Shown: positions 1 to 8,865 of the stretch, in pieces
Numbering within the stretch: the first letter of the stretch is position 1
How the letters are laid out: every line of letters begins with the position of its first letter
Source: CAIUPE01 sp046092445
GTDB lineage: Bacteria; Pseudomonadota; Alphaproteobacteria; Rhizobiales; Beijerinckiaceae
Assembly: GCA_046092445.1 (NCBI GenBank)
Contig: JBJTDR010000112.1
Span: forward strand, 1 to 64,000
Length of the DNA: 64,000 nucleotides
Reading direction: 5' to 3'
The notes under the pieces: model-generated
What the model saw: only the letters and a program-made list of their open reading frames with translations
Database searches by the model: none
Told to the model about the DNA's origin: nothing
Made by a program: the position numbers and the translations under genes

Positions 1-1506
1 GGCCACCCTGCCGCCGTCACCCCCAATCTCGACCGTCTCGCCGCCGATGGCGTTCTCTTCCGCAACCATTTCACCGCCTCGGCGCCCTGCGGCCCGGCAC
101 GGACGACGCTGCTCACCGGCCTCTACCCCTTCATCCACCGCTCGGTCCGCAACGGCACACCGCTCGACAAACGCCACACCAATCTCGCGCTCGAAGCCCG
201 CCGCGCCGGCCGCGATCCTGTTCTCTTCGGCTATACCGACAGCTCCGCCGACCCGCGCGACATGGCCCCCGACGATCCGCGCCTACGCTCGTATGAAGGT
301 GTTCTCCCCGGCTTCCGGCTCGAAGCCTCGCTCAATGAGGGCTGCCTCTCCGGCTGGCTCACGGAGCTTGCCCGCAAGGGCTACGCTATCCCCGAAACCC
401 ACAGCGACATCTACCTCCCCTCGGAGATTCCCTCCGACCCGATGCGCTTCACCCGCTCCGCCGCCCGCTACACCGCGGAAGACAGCGACACCGCCTACAT
501 CGCCGACAAGGTGATCGATTTCCTCCGCCTGCGTCGCCGCGAAGACTGGCTGATCCACGCCGTCTTCCTCCGCCCGCATCCGCCCCTGATTGCCCCCGCA
601 CCCTACAATACGGCCGTCGATATCAGGAATATCCCCGCCCCCGTGCGCCTCGCCTCCCGCGAGGCGGAAGCCGCAACTCATCCTTATCTTGCCGAATGGA
701 TGAAGGAGATGTCGTTACCGGGCTATTTCGATTCGCCGCTCGATCTCCATGCTCTGCCCGAGGAGGACCGTGATGCCATGCGCGCTGTCTATTTTGGCCT
801 CATCACCGAAGTCGACGCCCAGATCGGCCGCATCATCGACAATCTGAAATCAACAGGCGAATATGACGAAACCCTGATCATCTTCACGTCCGATCACGGC
901 GAAATGCTGGGCGATCACTGGTGCTGGGGCAAAGGCGGCTATTTTGACGCATCGAACCACGTCCCCCTCATCATCCGCGACCCTGACGCACCCCGCTCGG
1001 CCCGCGGCCGTCAGGTCTCGGCCTTCACCGAATCCGTCGATCTCATGCCGACCATTCTGGACTGGATGGGGTCGCCCACGCCCGGCGAAAATAACGGTCA
1101 CTCGCTCGCGCCGTGGATATCGGGCGTAACACCGGACCGATGGCGCAGGGCGGCGTTCTGGGAGTTCGATTTCCGCAATCCCGTGACCGAACGCTATGAG
1201 AAAGCCTTGGGATTGTCGCCTGACGAGTGCACGCTCAACGTAATCCGCGACCGCGATTTCAAATATGTGCATTTCACAGCGCTGCCGCCTTTGCTGTTCG
1301 ATCTCCGCAAAGACCCGGGCGAACTCGTCAATCTGGCGGATGATCCCGCCTATACGCGCATCGTGGCTGACTATACCCGGCGCCTCCTCTCCCACCGTAT
1401 GCTGCACGCCGAACGCACCATGACCAACGCCATGCTGTCCCCGAAAGGCGTGATATACCGCACCGATCCGCGCGGCATGCCCGCCCCGCTCTATGGTACA
1501 CCCTGA
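1..1506 (+). CDS. Phosphonate monoester hydrolase / sulfatase-family hydrolase (5' end outside window)
   Basis: The frame is open from the first base, so the start lies upstream; about 501 codons are present. The segment CGPAR (cysteine codon at 88-90) is the C-x-P-x-R signature whose cysteine becomes formylglycine in the sulfatase superfamily. The following text (LLTGLYPF, then a PLDKRH segment and a GYTDS segment) resembles rhizobial phosphonate monoester hydrolases, which are promiscuous phosphodi- and monoesterases, more than classical arylsulfatases. TSDHGEMLGDH near nt 890-920 supplies the C-terminal metal-binding Asp and His, and WCWGKGG the conserved lysine. It lies 138 nt upstream of iolD on the same strand, so a role in releasing inositol or another alcohol from an ester is possible but unproven. 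The exact substrate cannot be told from sequence. Confidence 0.85.
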   Translation, partial: GHPAAVTPNLDRLAADGVLFRNHFTASAPCGPARTTLLTGLYPFIHRSVRNGTPLDKRHTNLALEARRAGRDPVLFGYTDSSADPRDMAPDDPRLRSYEGVLPGFRLEASLNEGCLSGWLTELARKGYAIPETHSDIYLPSEIPSDPMRFTRSAARYTAEDSDTAYIADKVIDFLRLRRREDWLIHAVFLRPHPPLIAPAPYNTAVDIRNIPAPVRLASREAEAATHPYLAEWMKEMSLPGYFDSPLDLHALPEEDRDAMRAVYFGLITEVDAQIGRIIDNLKSTGEYDETLIIFTSDHGEMLGDHWCWGKGGYFDASNHVPLIIRDPDAPRSARGRQVSAFTESVDLMPTILDWMGSPTPGENNGHSLAPWISGVTPDRWRRAAFWEFDFRNPVTERYEKALGLSPDECTLNVIRDRDFKYVHFTALPPLLFDLRKDPGELVNLADDPAYTRIVADYTRRLLSHRMLHAERTMTNAMLSPKGVIYRTDPRGMPAPLYGTP

Positions 1507-1575
1507 ACAAACTCCCTCTCCGGCGCAATAAACCTTCAGTAAGTGCTGCATATTTAGCCCCCGCGCGGCCATCGT

Positions 1576-1615
1576 GGTTGACGCCTGACCACCCCCTGCT
1601 AGGGTACCGTCAACC
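1576..1615. promoter_or_regulatory. Inverted repeat in the iolD leader (possible operator)
   Basis: GGTTGACG at 1576-1583 is mirrored perfectly by CGTCAACC at 1608-1615, with 24 bases between. The left arm contains a TTGACG that could serve as a -35 element. The repeat sits 30 nt before the iolD start, where a regulator of the inositol genes could bind. It does not match the GGAA-N6-TTCC motif reported for rhizobial IolR, so the binding protein, if any, is unknown. Confidence 0.35.
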
Positions 1616-1644
1616 AAGGCAAAAAACACATTCGGGAGACGCCC

Positions 1645-3489
1645 ATGAAAACGATCCGGCTCACCATGGCTCAGGCTCTGGTCAAATATCTCTGCGCACA
1701 GCACACCGAGATCGACGGCGTCGAAGTTCCCCTTTTCGCCGGAACCTTCGCCATTTTCGGCCATGGCAATGTCACCTGCCTGTCCGAGGCGCTCGAGCAG
1801 GTGCAGGATCAACTCCCGACATGGCGCGGCCAGAACGAGCAATCCATGGCGCTCGCTGCCGTCGCTTTCGCCAAGGCCAAGAAGCGCCGCCAGATGATGG
1901 TTGCCATTGCCTCCATCGGCCCCGGCGCGCTGAACATGGTCACAGCTGCGGGTGCTGCCCACGCCAACCGCCTTCCGGTCCTGATGCTCGCGGGCGATAC
2001 GTTCGCCAATCGCCTGCCCGATCCCGTGCTCCAGCAGGTCGAGCATTTCAATAATCCGTCCCTCACCGTCAATGATTCCTTCAAGGCCGTGTCCCGCTAT
2101 TGGGACCGCATCACCCGCCCGGAGCAGATCCTGCAATCGCTCCCGCAGGCCGTCGGCACCCTGCTTGATCCCGCCGATTGCGGCCCGGTTTTCCTCTCGC
2201 TCTGTCAGGACACGCAGGGCGAAGCCTATGACTACCCGGCAACCTTCTTCGACAAGCGCGTTCACCGCATTCGCCGCGCCCGTCCGGATCGTCTCGAAAT
2301 CGCGGAAGCCGTCGCCTTGCTGAAAAAGGCCAAGAAGCCTCTCATCATCGCCGGCGGCGGCGTCCTCTATTCTGGTGCCGAGAGCGAACTCGCAGCCTTT
2401 GCCGAAAAGCACAATATCCCCGTTGTCGAAACCATTGCCGGTCGCGGCGTCCTTGTTCACACGAGCCCGATGAATGCCGGCCCGCTCGGCGTCATCGGCT
2501 CGTCCTCTGCCAATGCGCTTGCAGCAGAAGCCGATGTCGTCCTCGCAATCGGCACCCGCCTGCAGGATTTCACCACGGGTTCATGGTCCGTGTTCCAATC
2601 GCCGAAATTCAAACTCGTCGGCATCAATGCCGCCCGGTTCGATGCGGCCAAGCACTTCGCCCACACAATTGTCGGCGATGCCCGCGAGTCCCTTGCCGAT
2701 CTCGATGCGGCTCTGAAGCGCTATCGTGCGCCGGACGTCTGGGCCAACAAGGCCCACGCGCTCTATGCCGAGTGGAACCAGCTGATCGATGACCGCACCA
2801 AGCCGACCAATACCGAGCTTCCGAGCTATGCGCAGGTTGTCGGCACCGTCAACCGCAAAGCCGGCATCAAGGATCGCGTCCTGACCGCCGCAGGCGGATT
2901 GCCGGGCGAACTCACCAAGAACTGGAAGATCAAATCCCCCGGCACATTCGATTGCGAATTCGGATTCTCCGCCATGGGCTATGAAGTCGCCGGCGGCTGG
3001 GGTGCAAAAATGGCAAGGCCGGATGCTGACGTCATCGTCATGGTCGGCGACGGCTCCTATATGATGATGAATTCCGATATCTATTCCACAGTGCTCACCG
3101 GCCACAAATTGATTGTCATCATCTGTGACAATGGCGGCTTCGCCGTCATCAACCGCCTCCAGAACTTCAAGGGCGTGCCCTCCTTCAACAATCTCATCAA
3201 GGATTGCCGGATCGAGAACAATGTCACGGTGGATTTTGCCAAACACGCCGAATCCATGGGTGCCATCTCCGAAAAGGTCAAATCTCTGGCCGATCTCGAA
3301 CGCGCCATTGACCGCGCCAAAAAGGCAGACCGTACGAGCGTCATCGTCATTGATACCGATGCCCATACATGGACGCCGGGCGACGCATGGTGGGATGTCG
3401 GCATGCCGGAAGTCTCAACCCGCGACACTGTTAACACGGCGCGGAATGCTCATATGGTCAGCAAAAAGAAACAGCGCGTCGGCGTCTGA
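1645..3489 (+). CDS. iolD: 3D-(3,5/4)-trihydroxycyclohexane-1,2-dione hydrolase (IolD)
   Basis: This thiamine-diphosphate enzyme opens the ring of 3D-trihydroxycyclohexane-1,2-dione to 5-deoxyglucuronate, the third step of myo-inositol breakdown in the cytosol. The 614-residue length is normal for IolD. The N-terminal pyrimidine domain carries the cofactor-activating glutamate at residue 65 (RGQNEQSMA). The C-terminal domain has the ThDP/metal motif starting GDGSY at residue 468 and closing with DNGGF around 495-499. A GGGAG ribosome site precedes the ATG. iolE follows after 12 nt, so the two are surely cotranscribed. The other inositol genes (iolB, iolC, iolG, iolA) are not in the window. 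Codons are strongly C- and G-ending, unlike the block after 7 kb. Confidence 0.95.
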   Translation: MKTIRLTMAQALVKYLCAQHTEIDGVEVPLFAGTFAIFGHGNVTCLSEALEQVQDQLPTWRGQNEQSMALAAVAFAKAKKRRQMMVAIASIGPGALNMVTAAGAAHANRLPVLMLAGDTFANRLPDPVLQQVEHFNNPSLTVNDSFKAVSRYWDRITRPEQILQSLPQAVGTLLDPADCGPVFLSLCQDTQGEAYDYPATFFDKRVHRIRRARPDRLEIAEAVALLKKAKKPLIIAGGGVLYSGAESELAAFAEKHNIPVVETIAGRGVLVHTSPMNAGPLGVIGSSSANALAAEADVVLAIGTRLQDFTTGSWSVFQSPKFKLVGINAARFDAAKHFAHTIVGDARESLADLDAALKRYRAPDVWANKAHALYAEWNQLIDDRTKPTNTELPSYAQVVGTVNRKAGIKDRVLTAAGGLPGELTKNWKIKSPGTFDCEFGFSAMGYEVAGGWGAKMARPDADVIVMVGDGSYMMMNSDIYSTVLTGHKLIVIICDNGGFAVINRLQNFKGVPSFNNLIKDCRIENNVTVDFAKHAESMGAISEKVKSLADLERAIDRAKKADRTSVIVIDTDAHTWTPGDAWWDVGMPEVSTRDTVNTARNAHMVSKKKQRVGV

Positions 3490-3501
3490 GGAGCATAAAA
3501 C

Positions 3502-4401
3502 ATGAATGTTCGTTTTGGCGTAGCCCCGATCGCATGGACAAACAGCGATCTTCCGCAATTGGGCGGCGATACAACGCTCGAAACCTGTCTGGTTGAAAGC
3601 CGCGAAGTCGGCTTCTCCGGCACGGAAACCGGGGTGAAATTCCCGATGGATCCCGAAGTTCTCGGGCCGATCCTGCACAAGCACGATCTCAAACTCGTCT
3701 CCGGCTGGTTCTCGGGTGAATTGCTCAAGCGATCGCTCGACGATGAAAAAGCGCGGATGATGTCGCAAATGGCAACCTTCAAAGCCCTTGGCGCGCCGGT
3801 TCTCGTCTATGCTGAAACCACCGGCACCGTGCAAGCCGATATCAAGGCCGGTATCTCCACGCGCCCCCGCCTGTCGGACGCCGAATTCCACGCCTATGGC
3901 CGCAAACTCACCGCCCTCGCCGAATGGATGGCGTCGGAAGGCGTCCCGATGACCTACCATCACCATATGGGCACGGTCGTCGAGAGCCAGCGCGATGTCG
4001 ATCAACTCATGGCCAATACGGGTGCCGCCGTCGGCCTGCTGCTCGACACAGGCCATCTCACCTATGCGGGTGCGAACGTGATCGAGACAACAACGCGCCA
4101 TGCCCGCCGCATCAACCACGTTCACTGCAAGGATATCCGCCCCGATATCCTGAAACAGGCCCGCCAGAAGGACCTCTCCTTCCTTTCCGCCATCCTCGAA
4201 GGCGTTTTCACCGTTCCGGGTGACGGGCTGATTGATTACCACGCCTTCGCCCGCTGCCTTGCCCATATGGGCTATGAAGGCTGGGTCGTCGTGGAAGCGG
4301 AACAGGATCCCGTCAAAGCACCGCCAAAGGCCTATTCGGCAATGGGGTATCGCCACCTCGTCGAAACCTTCCGCGCCGCAGGCTTTGAAATCATCCAGTA
4401 A
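3502..4401 (+). CDS. iolE: 2-keto-myo-inositol (inosose) dehydratase (IolE)
   Basis: IolE dehydrates 2-keto-myo-inositol to the diketone used by IolD. The 299-residue protein is a xylose-isomerase-type TIM barrel of the family's usual length. Recognisable segments are the N-terminal FGVAPIAWTNSDLPQLGG, the YHHHMGTVVES metal/substrate region, LLLDTGHLTYAGAN and HCKDIRP, followed by PGDGLIDY. GAGGAG lies 7 nt before the ATG, and the 12-nt gap to iolD shows one operon. Having dehydratase and hydrolase side by side makes the pathway assignment firm, although the dehydrogenase and kinase steps must be encoded elsewhere. Confidence 0.95.
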   Translation: MNVRFGVAPIAWTNSDLPQLGGDTTLETCLVESREVGFSGTETGVKFPMDPEVLGPILHKHDLKLVSGWFSGELLKRSLDDEKARMMSQMATFKALGAPVLVYAETTGTVQADIKAGISTRPRLSDAEFHAYGRKLTALAEWMASEGVPMTYHHHMGTVVESQRDVDQLMANTGAAVGLLLDTGHLTYAGANVIETTTRHARRINHVHCKDIRPDILKQARQKDLSFLSAILEGVFTVPGDGLIDYHAFARCLAHMGYEGWVVVEAEQDPVKAPPKAYSAMGYRHLVETFRAAGFEIIQ

Positions 4402-4413
4402 GGAAGCGTCTGA

Positions 4414-5187
4414 GTGTCCCTTGATCTCGTCAACCCGTTTGCGGACCTTTCACCGCTCGCCCTCGGGGTGATGGCAATCGGTCTCTTTTTTGCGGCATTG
4501 GCGCGCGGCTATTCCGGTTTCGGCTTCTCCGCTGTTCTCGTCTCGAGCTGGTCACTCGTCACCGATCCCGCGCGCGCCATCGCGGTCGCACTCATGCTGG
4601 AAGTGGCGGCGAGCATCGTTCAGGCCGTCTCCGTCTGGAAGGAAATTCCCTGGCGGCGTGTCGGGATCCTGCTTGCCGGCGCATTGATCGGCTCGCCTCT
4701 TGGCGTCTATTTTCTCGCGACACTCCCGCTCGATATGATGCGGATCGTTGTCTCCGTCTTCGTTCTCGTCAGCGCCAGTCTCATGCTGCTCGGCTGGAAA
4801 CTCCGCAAGAAGGCCTCGGAATGGGGCACCGGAGCCGTAGGCATTGCCTCCGGTGTCGCCAATGGTGCCGTCGGCATGGGCGGACTGCCCGTTGCCCTCT
4901 TTCTCACGGCGGCAGGGGATAGCCCCGCCCGGATCAGGGCCGCCATTGTCGCCTATTTCTTCTTCCTCGACATTATCGGCCTCACCTTCCTGCTCCGGGC
5001 CGATCTCGTTTTAACCTCCACGGCGCTCTCCGCCGTCATCGCATTTCCGGTCATGATGATCGGCATGTTTCTCGGCGCCCGGCATTTTCTCGGCGCAACG
5101 CCGGAATCCTTCCGCTGTGTCACCTTGTTCATGCTGTTGCTGATCGCCGCAATCGGGCTTGCCAAAACATTCATGGTCGCACTCTAA
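4414..5187 (+). CDS. TauE/SafE family sulfite/organosulfonate-type anion exporter
   Basis: A 257-residue membrane protein with about eight hydrophobic segments. It carries the two glycine-rich half-repeats typical of TauE/SafE proteins: ARGYSGFGFSAVL near residue 30, and GAVGMGGLPVAL near residue 150. The start is GTG at 4414, with AAGGAAG six bases upstream and only 12 nt after iolE, so it belongs to the same transcript. Members of the family export sulfite, sulfoacetate or related anions, but many are uncharacterised. Its substrate here is unknown. Because it sits in an inositol operon that starts near a formylglycine hydrolase, export of an anion released from an ester is one idea. Confidence 0.88.
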   Translation: MSLDLVNPFADLSPLALGVMAIGLFFAALARGYSGFGFSAVLVSSWSLVTDPARAIAVALMLEVAASIVQAVSVWKEIPWRRVGILLAGALIGSPLGVYFLATLPLDMMRIVVSVFVLVSASLMLLGWKLRKKASEWGTGAVGIASGVANGAVGMGGLPVALFLTAAGDSPARIRAAIVAYFFFLDIIGLTFLLRADLVLTSTALSAVIAFPVMMIGMFLGARHFLGATPESFRCVTLFMLLLIAAIGLAKTFMVAL

Positions 5188-5233
5188 TCAGACGCGTCGG
5201 CCTCGTTGGAAAGATATGTTGCAGGGGGTATTG

Positions 5234-6820
5234 ATGAGAGATTTGCATCTGCCGGGTCGTTCGGTTGCCTATGGTTGCAATGGTGCCGCCGCCACCTCGC
5301 AACAACTCTCCACCATGCTCGCCATCGAGGTCCTGCGGTCCGGCGGCAATGCCATGGATGCCGCCCTCACCGCCTCCGCCGCGCAATGCGTGATCGAGCC
5401 GCACAATACTGGCATTGGCGGCGATTGCTTTGTCCTCTATTGGCGCGCCGACCATAAGAAACTTTACGGCTATAATGGCGCAGGTTGGGCGCCCGCAGGC
5501 CTTTCCGATAAAAGCCTGCTCAATCAGGGGATCTCCACCCTTGCCCCCGACTCAATCCATTCCGTCACCGTGCCCGGCGCGGTCGATGCGTGGTGGCAGC
5601 TTCTGACTGACCACGGCACGCGCAGCTTCTCCCATATTCTCGAGCCCGCCATCGAGCTTGCCGAGAACGGGTTCATCGTCCATGAGCGCACCGCCGCCGA
5701 CTGGGCCGAGGATGGCGCGAAGCTGCAGCATGATCCCGGCGCCCGCGAGGAACTCCTGCTCGACGGTCGGGCACCGCTTGCAGGTGAACGGATGCGCTTT
5801 CCCGCTCTCGCCAAAACCTTGCGTATTCTCGCCAAAGAGGGGCGGGATGCCTTCTATCAGGGCGATATAGCCCGCGATCTCGTCGGCTTCCTGAATGCGC
5901 AGGGCGGCACCCATACGCTCGCCGACTTTGCCGAGTTCCGGTCCCACTATGTCGACCCGATCAGCACCCGCTATCGCGGCGTCGATCTCTACCAGATCCC
6001 TCCGAGTGGACAGGGCCTCACCGCTCTCGTTCTTCTGAACATTCTGAACGGATTTCCGACCCCTCCTGATCCACTGGGGGCCGATCGCTTCCACCTCCAG
6101 ATCGAGGCCACCCAGCTTGCCTATTCGATCCGCGACGCCTTCGTTGCCGATCCCGCCTTCGCACATATCCCGGTCGAAGGGCTACTCTCCGACAGCTTCA
6201 CCCGGTCCCTGCAATCCCGGATCGACCTCCGCCGCGCGATGGACCCGCTCTCAACCACCCCAAGCCTTCACCAGCGCGATACGATCTACCTCACCGTCGC
6301 CGACCGCTGGGGCAATATGTGCTCCTTCATCAACTCGCTCTACTGGTCCTTCGGTGTCGGCAAGGTCAGCCCGAAGACCGGCATCGCCCTGCAGAACCGC
6401 GGCGCCTGCTTCCGCATTGAGCCCGGCCATCCGAACAGCGTCCGCCCGCGCAAGCGTCCGCTCCACACCATCATCCCCGCAATGATCCTGAAGGACGGCG
6501 CGCCGTGGCTCTCTTACGGGGTGATGGGCGGTACCTATCAACCGGTCGGTCAGGCCCATGTCCTCCAGAACCTTCTCGACTACGGCATGAACATTCAGGA
6601 AGCCTTCGACGCACCCCGCGGATTCCGGCGTCTGGATGCCTTCGAGGGAGAGCGCGGGATCAGCGAATCGGTCATGTCGGACCTCGCCATGCGTGGCCAT
6701 CCCGTCACACGTCCAACATTACCACTAGGAGGTGGACAAGGGATAGGCTTTGTACCAGAGCCGTTCCATTACTTTACCGCATCAGACCCACGGAAAGACG
6801 GGGTAGCACTGGCATACTAA
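5234..6820 (+). CDS. Gamma-glutamyltransferase-family protein (Ntn hydrolase)
   Basis: The family makes a proenzyme that cleaves itself before a threonine and then transfers or hydrolyses gamma-glutamyl groups. RDTIYLTVAD places the probable nucleophile at Thr350, and the upstream GGNAMDAALTAS and NTGIGGDCF segments are typical. An ATG at 5234 was chosen over in-frame ATGs at 5159 and 5216 because AGGGGG sits just upstream and the earlier starts overlap the exporter gene; this gives 528 residues. There is no clear signal peptide, which is common in cytoplasmic GGT-like enzymes of proteobacteria (some act on cephalosporins or other amides). The last 36 codons or so (from about 6710) switch to TTA, CTA, ATA and GTA codons, unlike the rest of the gene. 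It probably ends the iol transcript. Confidence 0.88.
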   Translation: MRDLHLPGRSVAYGCNGAAATSQQLSTMLAIEVLRSGGNAMDAALTASAAQCVIEPHNTGIGGDCFVLYWRADHKKLYGYNGAGWAPAGLSDKSLLNQGISTLAPDSIHSVTVPGAVDAWWQLLTDHGTRSFSHILEPAIELAENGFIVHERTAADWAEDGAKLQHDPGAREELLLDGRAPLAGERMRFPALAKTLRILAKEGRDAFYQGDIARDLVGFLNAQGGTHTLADFAEFRSHYVDPISTRYRGVDLYQIPPSGQGLTALVLLNILNGFPTPPDPLGADRFHLQIEATQLAYSIRDAFVADPAFAHIPVEGLLSDSFTRSLQSRIDLRRAMDPLSTTPSLHQRDTIYLTVADRWGNMCSFINSLYWSFGVGKVSPKTGIALQNRGACFRIEPGHPNSVRPRKRPLHTIIPAMILKDGAPWLSYGVMGGTYQPVGQAHVLQNLLDYGMNIQEAFDAPRGFRRLDAFEGERGISESVMSDLAMRGHPVTRPTLPLGGGQGIGFVPEPFHYFTASDPRKDGVALAY

Positions 6821-6897
6821 CTGGGTATGCCGGAGCTGGTTGCATGCACTGTATCGCCACCACCCAGACAGTGGTCCGGAGTCGGCAGATACTCGAT

Positions 6898-7293
6898 TTA
6901 TTGCCCGGTCTTCTTCCCGTCGGCGTCATATTGCTTCAGAAACGCCACCAGGTTGAGGATATCAGCCTCATTCGGAATGCCAATAAAAATCATCTTTGTT
7001 CCCTGTATTCTTGCTCTTGGATTCTTGAGATATTCAGTCAAAGTCGCTTCATCCCACGTAATTCCGGAATTCTTGTTAGCATCTGAATAAGCATATCCTT
7101 CAATACTACCTGCCTTACGGCCAACAATACCATTCAAAGGCGGTCCAACAACCGTTTTTGCACCCTCGCCTATTTGATGACAGGCTCGACATTTGTTAAA
7201 AACCTTCTCACCCAGTGCTGCGTCTTGCGCGAATACTGGAAACTGCATCATCCCGCTGATCAGCACCGCCAACCGAACCACCCACCCAGTCAT
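6898..7293 (-). CDS. Periplasmic class I c-type cytochrome
   Basis: 131 residues with an N-terminal signal peptide (hydrophobic to about residue 21, cut after VFAQ). The haem-binding CRACH is at 35-39 and the probable axial methionine at 101 (TKMIFIG). The spacing and the VGPPLNGIVGRKAG segment match small soluble cytochrome c2/c550 proteins that carry electrons in the periplasm. It is divergent from glcDEF across 138 nt that hold a TTGGTAA-AG-TTACCAA palindrome, so both directions may share control. It could accept electrons from membrane oxidation steps, but a link with glycolate oxidation is only contextual. Confidence 0.92.
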   Translation of the reverse strand: MTGWVVRLAVLISGMMQFPVFAQDAALGEKVFNKCRACHQIGEGAKTVVGPPLNGIVGRKAGSIEGYAYSDANKNSGITWDEATLTEYLKNPRARIQGTKMIFIGIPNEADILNLVAFLKQYDADGKKTGQ

Positions 7294-7384
7294 GAACCAA
7301 ACTCCTTCAAACAGTGTCCGGATATCCTACCATTGATTGCAAGAGGATAGCTGCTCTTTTGGCCCTATGATAACCGCGAACTTA

Positions 7385-7400
7385 TTGGTAAAGTTACCAA
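7385..7400. promoter_or_regulatory. GntR/FadR-type palindrome upstream of glcD
   Basis: TTGGTAA at 7385-7391 and TTACCAA at 7394-7400 form a perfect 7-bp palindrome with a 2-bp centre. TTGGT...ACCAA half-sites are typical of FadR-subfamily GntR regulators such as GlcC, LldR and PdhR. The site lies 31 nt before the glcD start, between two divergent genes, where a glycolate- or lactate-responsive repressor would be expected. No such regulator gene is in the window. Confidence 0.55.
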
Positions 7401-7431
7401 AATCTCGGCTGGGCCAAATCGGAGCATAATA

Positions 7432-8865
7432 ATGGGAATCGCCTTTCCTATCCCGGATAATGCCATTCTCTTGCGTCAGAAAGCCATTATTTCCGGGCTT
7501 TCGGCCCTGATTCCGCCAGAATCATTGATTACAAGCGAAGATGAACGCCGGGCCTTCGAGACCGATGCACTAACGTCATATCGCCGCATGCCACTCGCCG
7601 TCGTTCTCCCGACAACAACCGAGGAGGTCGCGGCAATCCTCGCCTTTTGCGACGAAAACAGCGTAAAAGTGGTCCCCAGAGGAGCCGGAACATCGCTAGC
7701 AGGCGGCGCAATCCCGCAGGAAGATGCAATTGTCCTCGGCGTCGGTAAGATGAATAAGGTTCTTGATATCAATGTCGACGACCGCACCATGCGCGTCCAA
7801 TCCGGTATCACAAATCTCGCAATCTCGGCAGAAGTGGCTCATAAAGGCTTTTTCTACGCACCAGACCCCTCTTCCCAGCTCGCCTGTACCATTGCGGGCA
7901 ACATCGCCATGAATTCCGGCGGCGCCCACTGCCTGCGCTATGGCGTCACAACCAATAATATTCTAGGCGTTCGGATGGTATTGATTGACGGAACAGTCGT
8001 CGATATCGGCTCGGACGCGATGGATGCCCAAGGCCTTGATTTACTTGGATTAATCATCGGATCGGAAGGTCAACTAGGCGTTGTGACCGAAGCAATTGTG
8101 CGCATTTTACCGATGGCCGAGGGTGCCCGCCCGGTGCTGTTCGGGTTCGAGACCAGCGAAGAAGCCGGCGCATGCGTCGCCGCCATTATTGGGGCCGGTA
8201 TTATCCCGGTTGCGATGGAATTCATGGACAGACCCGCGATCGAAATTTGCGAAGCCTTTGCCCATGCCGGATATCCGCTTGATGCTGGAGCGTTACTGAT
8301 CATCGAAGTTGAAGGTTCAGACGCCGAAATGGACGCCATGCTCAAAAAAATCGTCACAATCGCCAAAAAACACGGTGTAAAGACGGTTAAAGAGAGCAAA
8401 TCCGCAATGGAGACAGCTTCTATCTGGAAAGGCCGGAAATCCGCCTTTGGTGCAACCGGACGCATCGCCGATTACATCTGCATGGATGGGACAATCCCAA
8501 CCGGCCAACTCCCCTATGTCCTTCGCAGGATTGATGAAATTGTCAAAAGCTACGGCCTGCGCGTCGCCAATGTCTTCCATGCTGGAGACGGAAATTTACA
8601 TCCGTTGATCCTCTATAATTGCAACGACCCCGAAGAGGCTAACAAGGCCGAAGAGGCCGGAAACGACATCTTGAAGCTCTGCGTTGAAGTGGGTGGCTGC
8701 CTCACCGGAGAACATGGCGTCGGCATAGAAAAGCGCGACCTCATGCGCCATCAGTTCACCGACATTGATTTGGGCCAGCAAATGCGCGTCAGGGCGGTTT
8801 TTGATCCGAAATGGCTGCTAAATCCCGCAAAAGTGTTCCCGCTTGATGGACGGATAAGCCCCTGA
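7432..8865 (+). CDS. glcD: Glycolate oxidase, FAD-linked subunit GlcD
   Basis: GlcD is the catalytic flavin subunit of the three-part glycolate oxidase that turns glycolate into glyoxylate and passes electrons to the respiratory chain. The 477-residue length fits. The N-terminal FAD-binding PCMH domain contains PRGAGTSLAGG (Arg83 onward) and NIAMNSGGAHCLRYG. The C-terminal oxidase domain has HAGDGNLHPLI and ends near GEHGVGIEKRDLM. GGAG eight bases before the ATG supports the start. The stop and the next start overlap as TGATG, which couples it to glcE. D-lactate dehydrogenases share the fold, but the glcDEF order settles the call. Confidence 0.95.
   Translation: MGIAFPIPDNAILLRQKAIISGLSALIPPESLITSEDERRAFETDALTSYRRMPLAVVLPTTTEEVAAILAFCDENSVKVVPRGAGTSLAGGAIPQEDAIVLGVGKMNKVLDINVDDRTMRVQSGITNLAISAEVAHKGFFYAPDPSSQLACTIAGNIAMNSGGAHCLRYGVTTNNILGVRMVLIDGTVVDIGSDAMDAQGLDLLGLIIGSEGQLGVVTEAIVRILPMAEGARPVLFGFETSEEAGACVAAIIGAGIIPVAMEFMDRPAIEICEAFAHAGYPLDAGALLIIEVEGSDAEMDAMLKKIVTIAKKHGVKTVKESKSAMETASIWKGRKSAFGATGRIADYICMDGTIPTGQLPYVLRRIDEIVKSYGLRVANVFHAGDGNLHPLILYNCNDPEEANKAEEAGNDILKLCVEVGGCLTGEHGVGIEKRDLMRHQFTDIDLGQQMRVRAVFDPKWLLNPAKVFPLDGRISP

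Noticed and set aside
850..2460. Long minus-strand open frame (536 codons) across the hydrolase and iolD
   Set aside because: Antisense shadow of two well-supported genes with strong GC3 bias; no family text.
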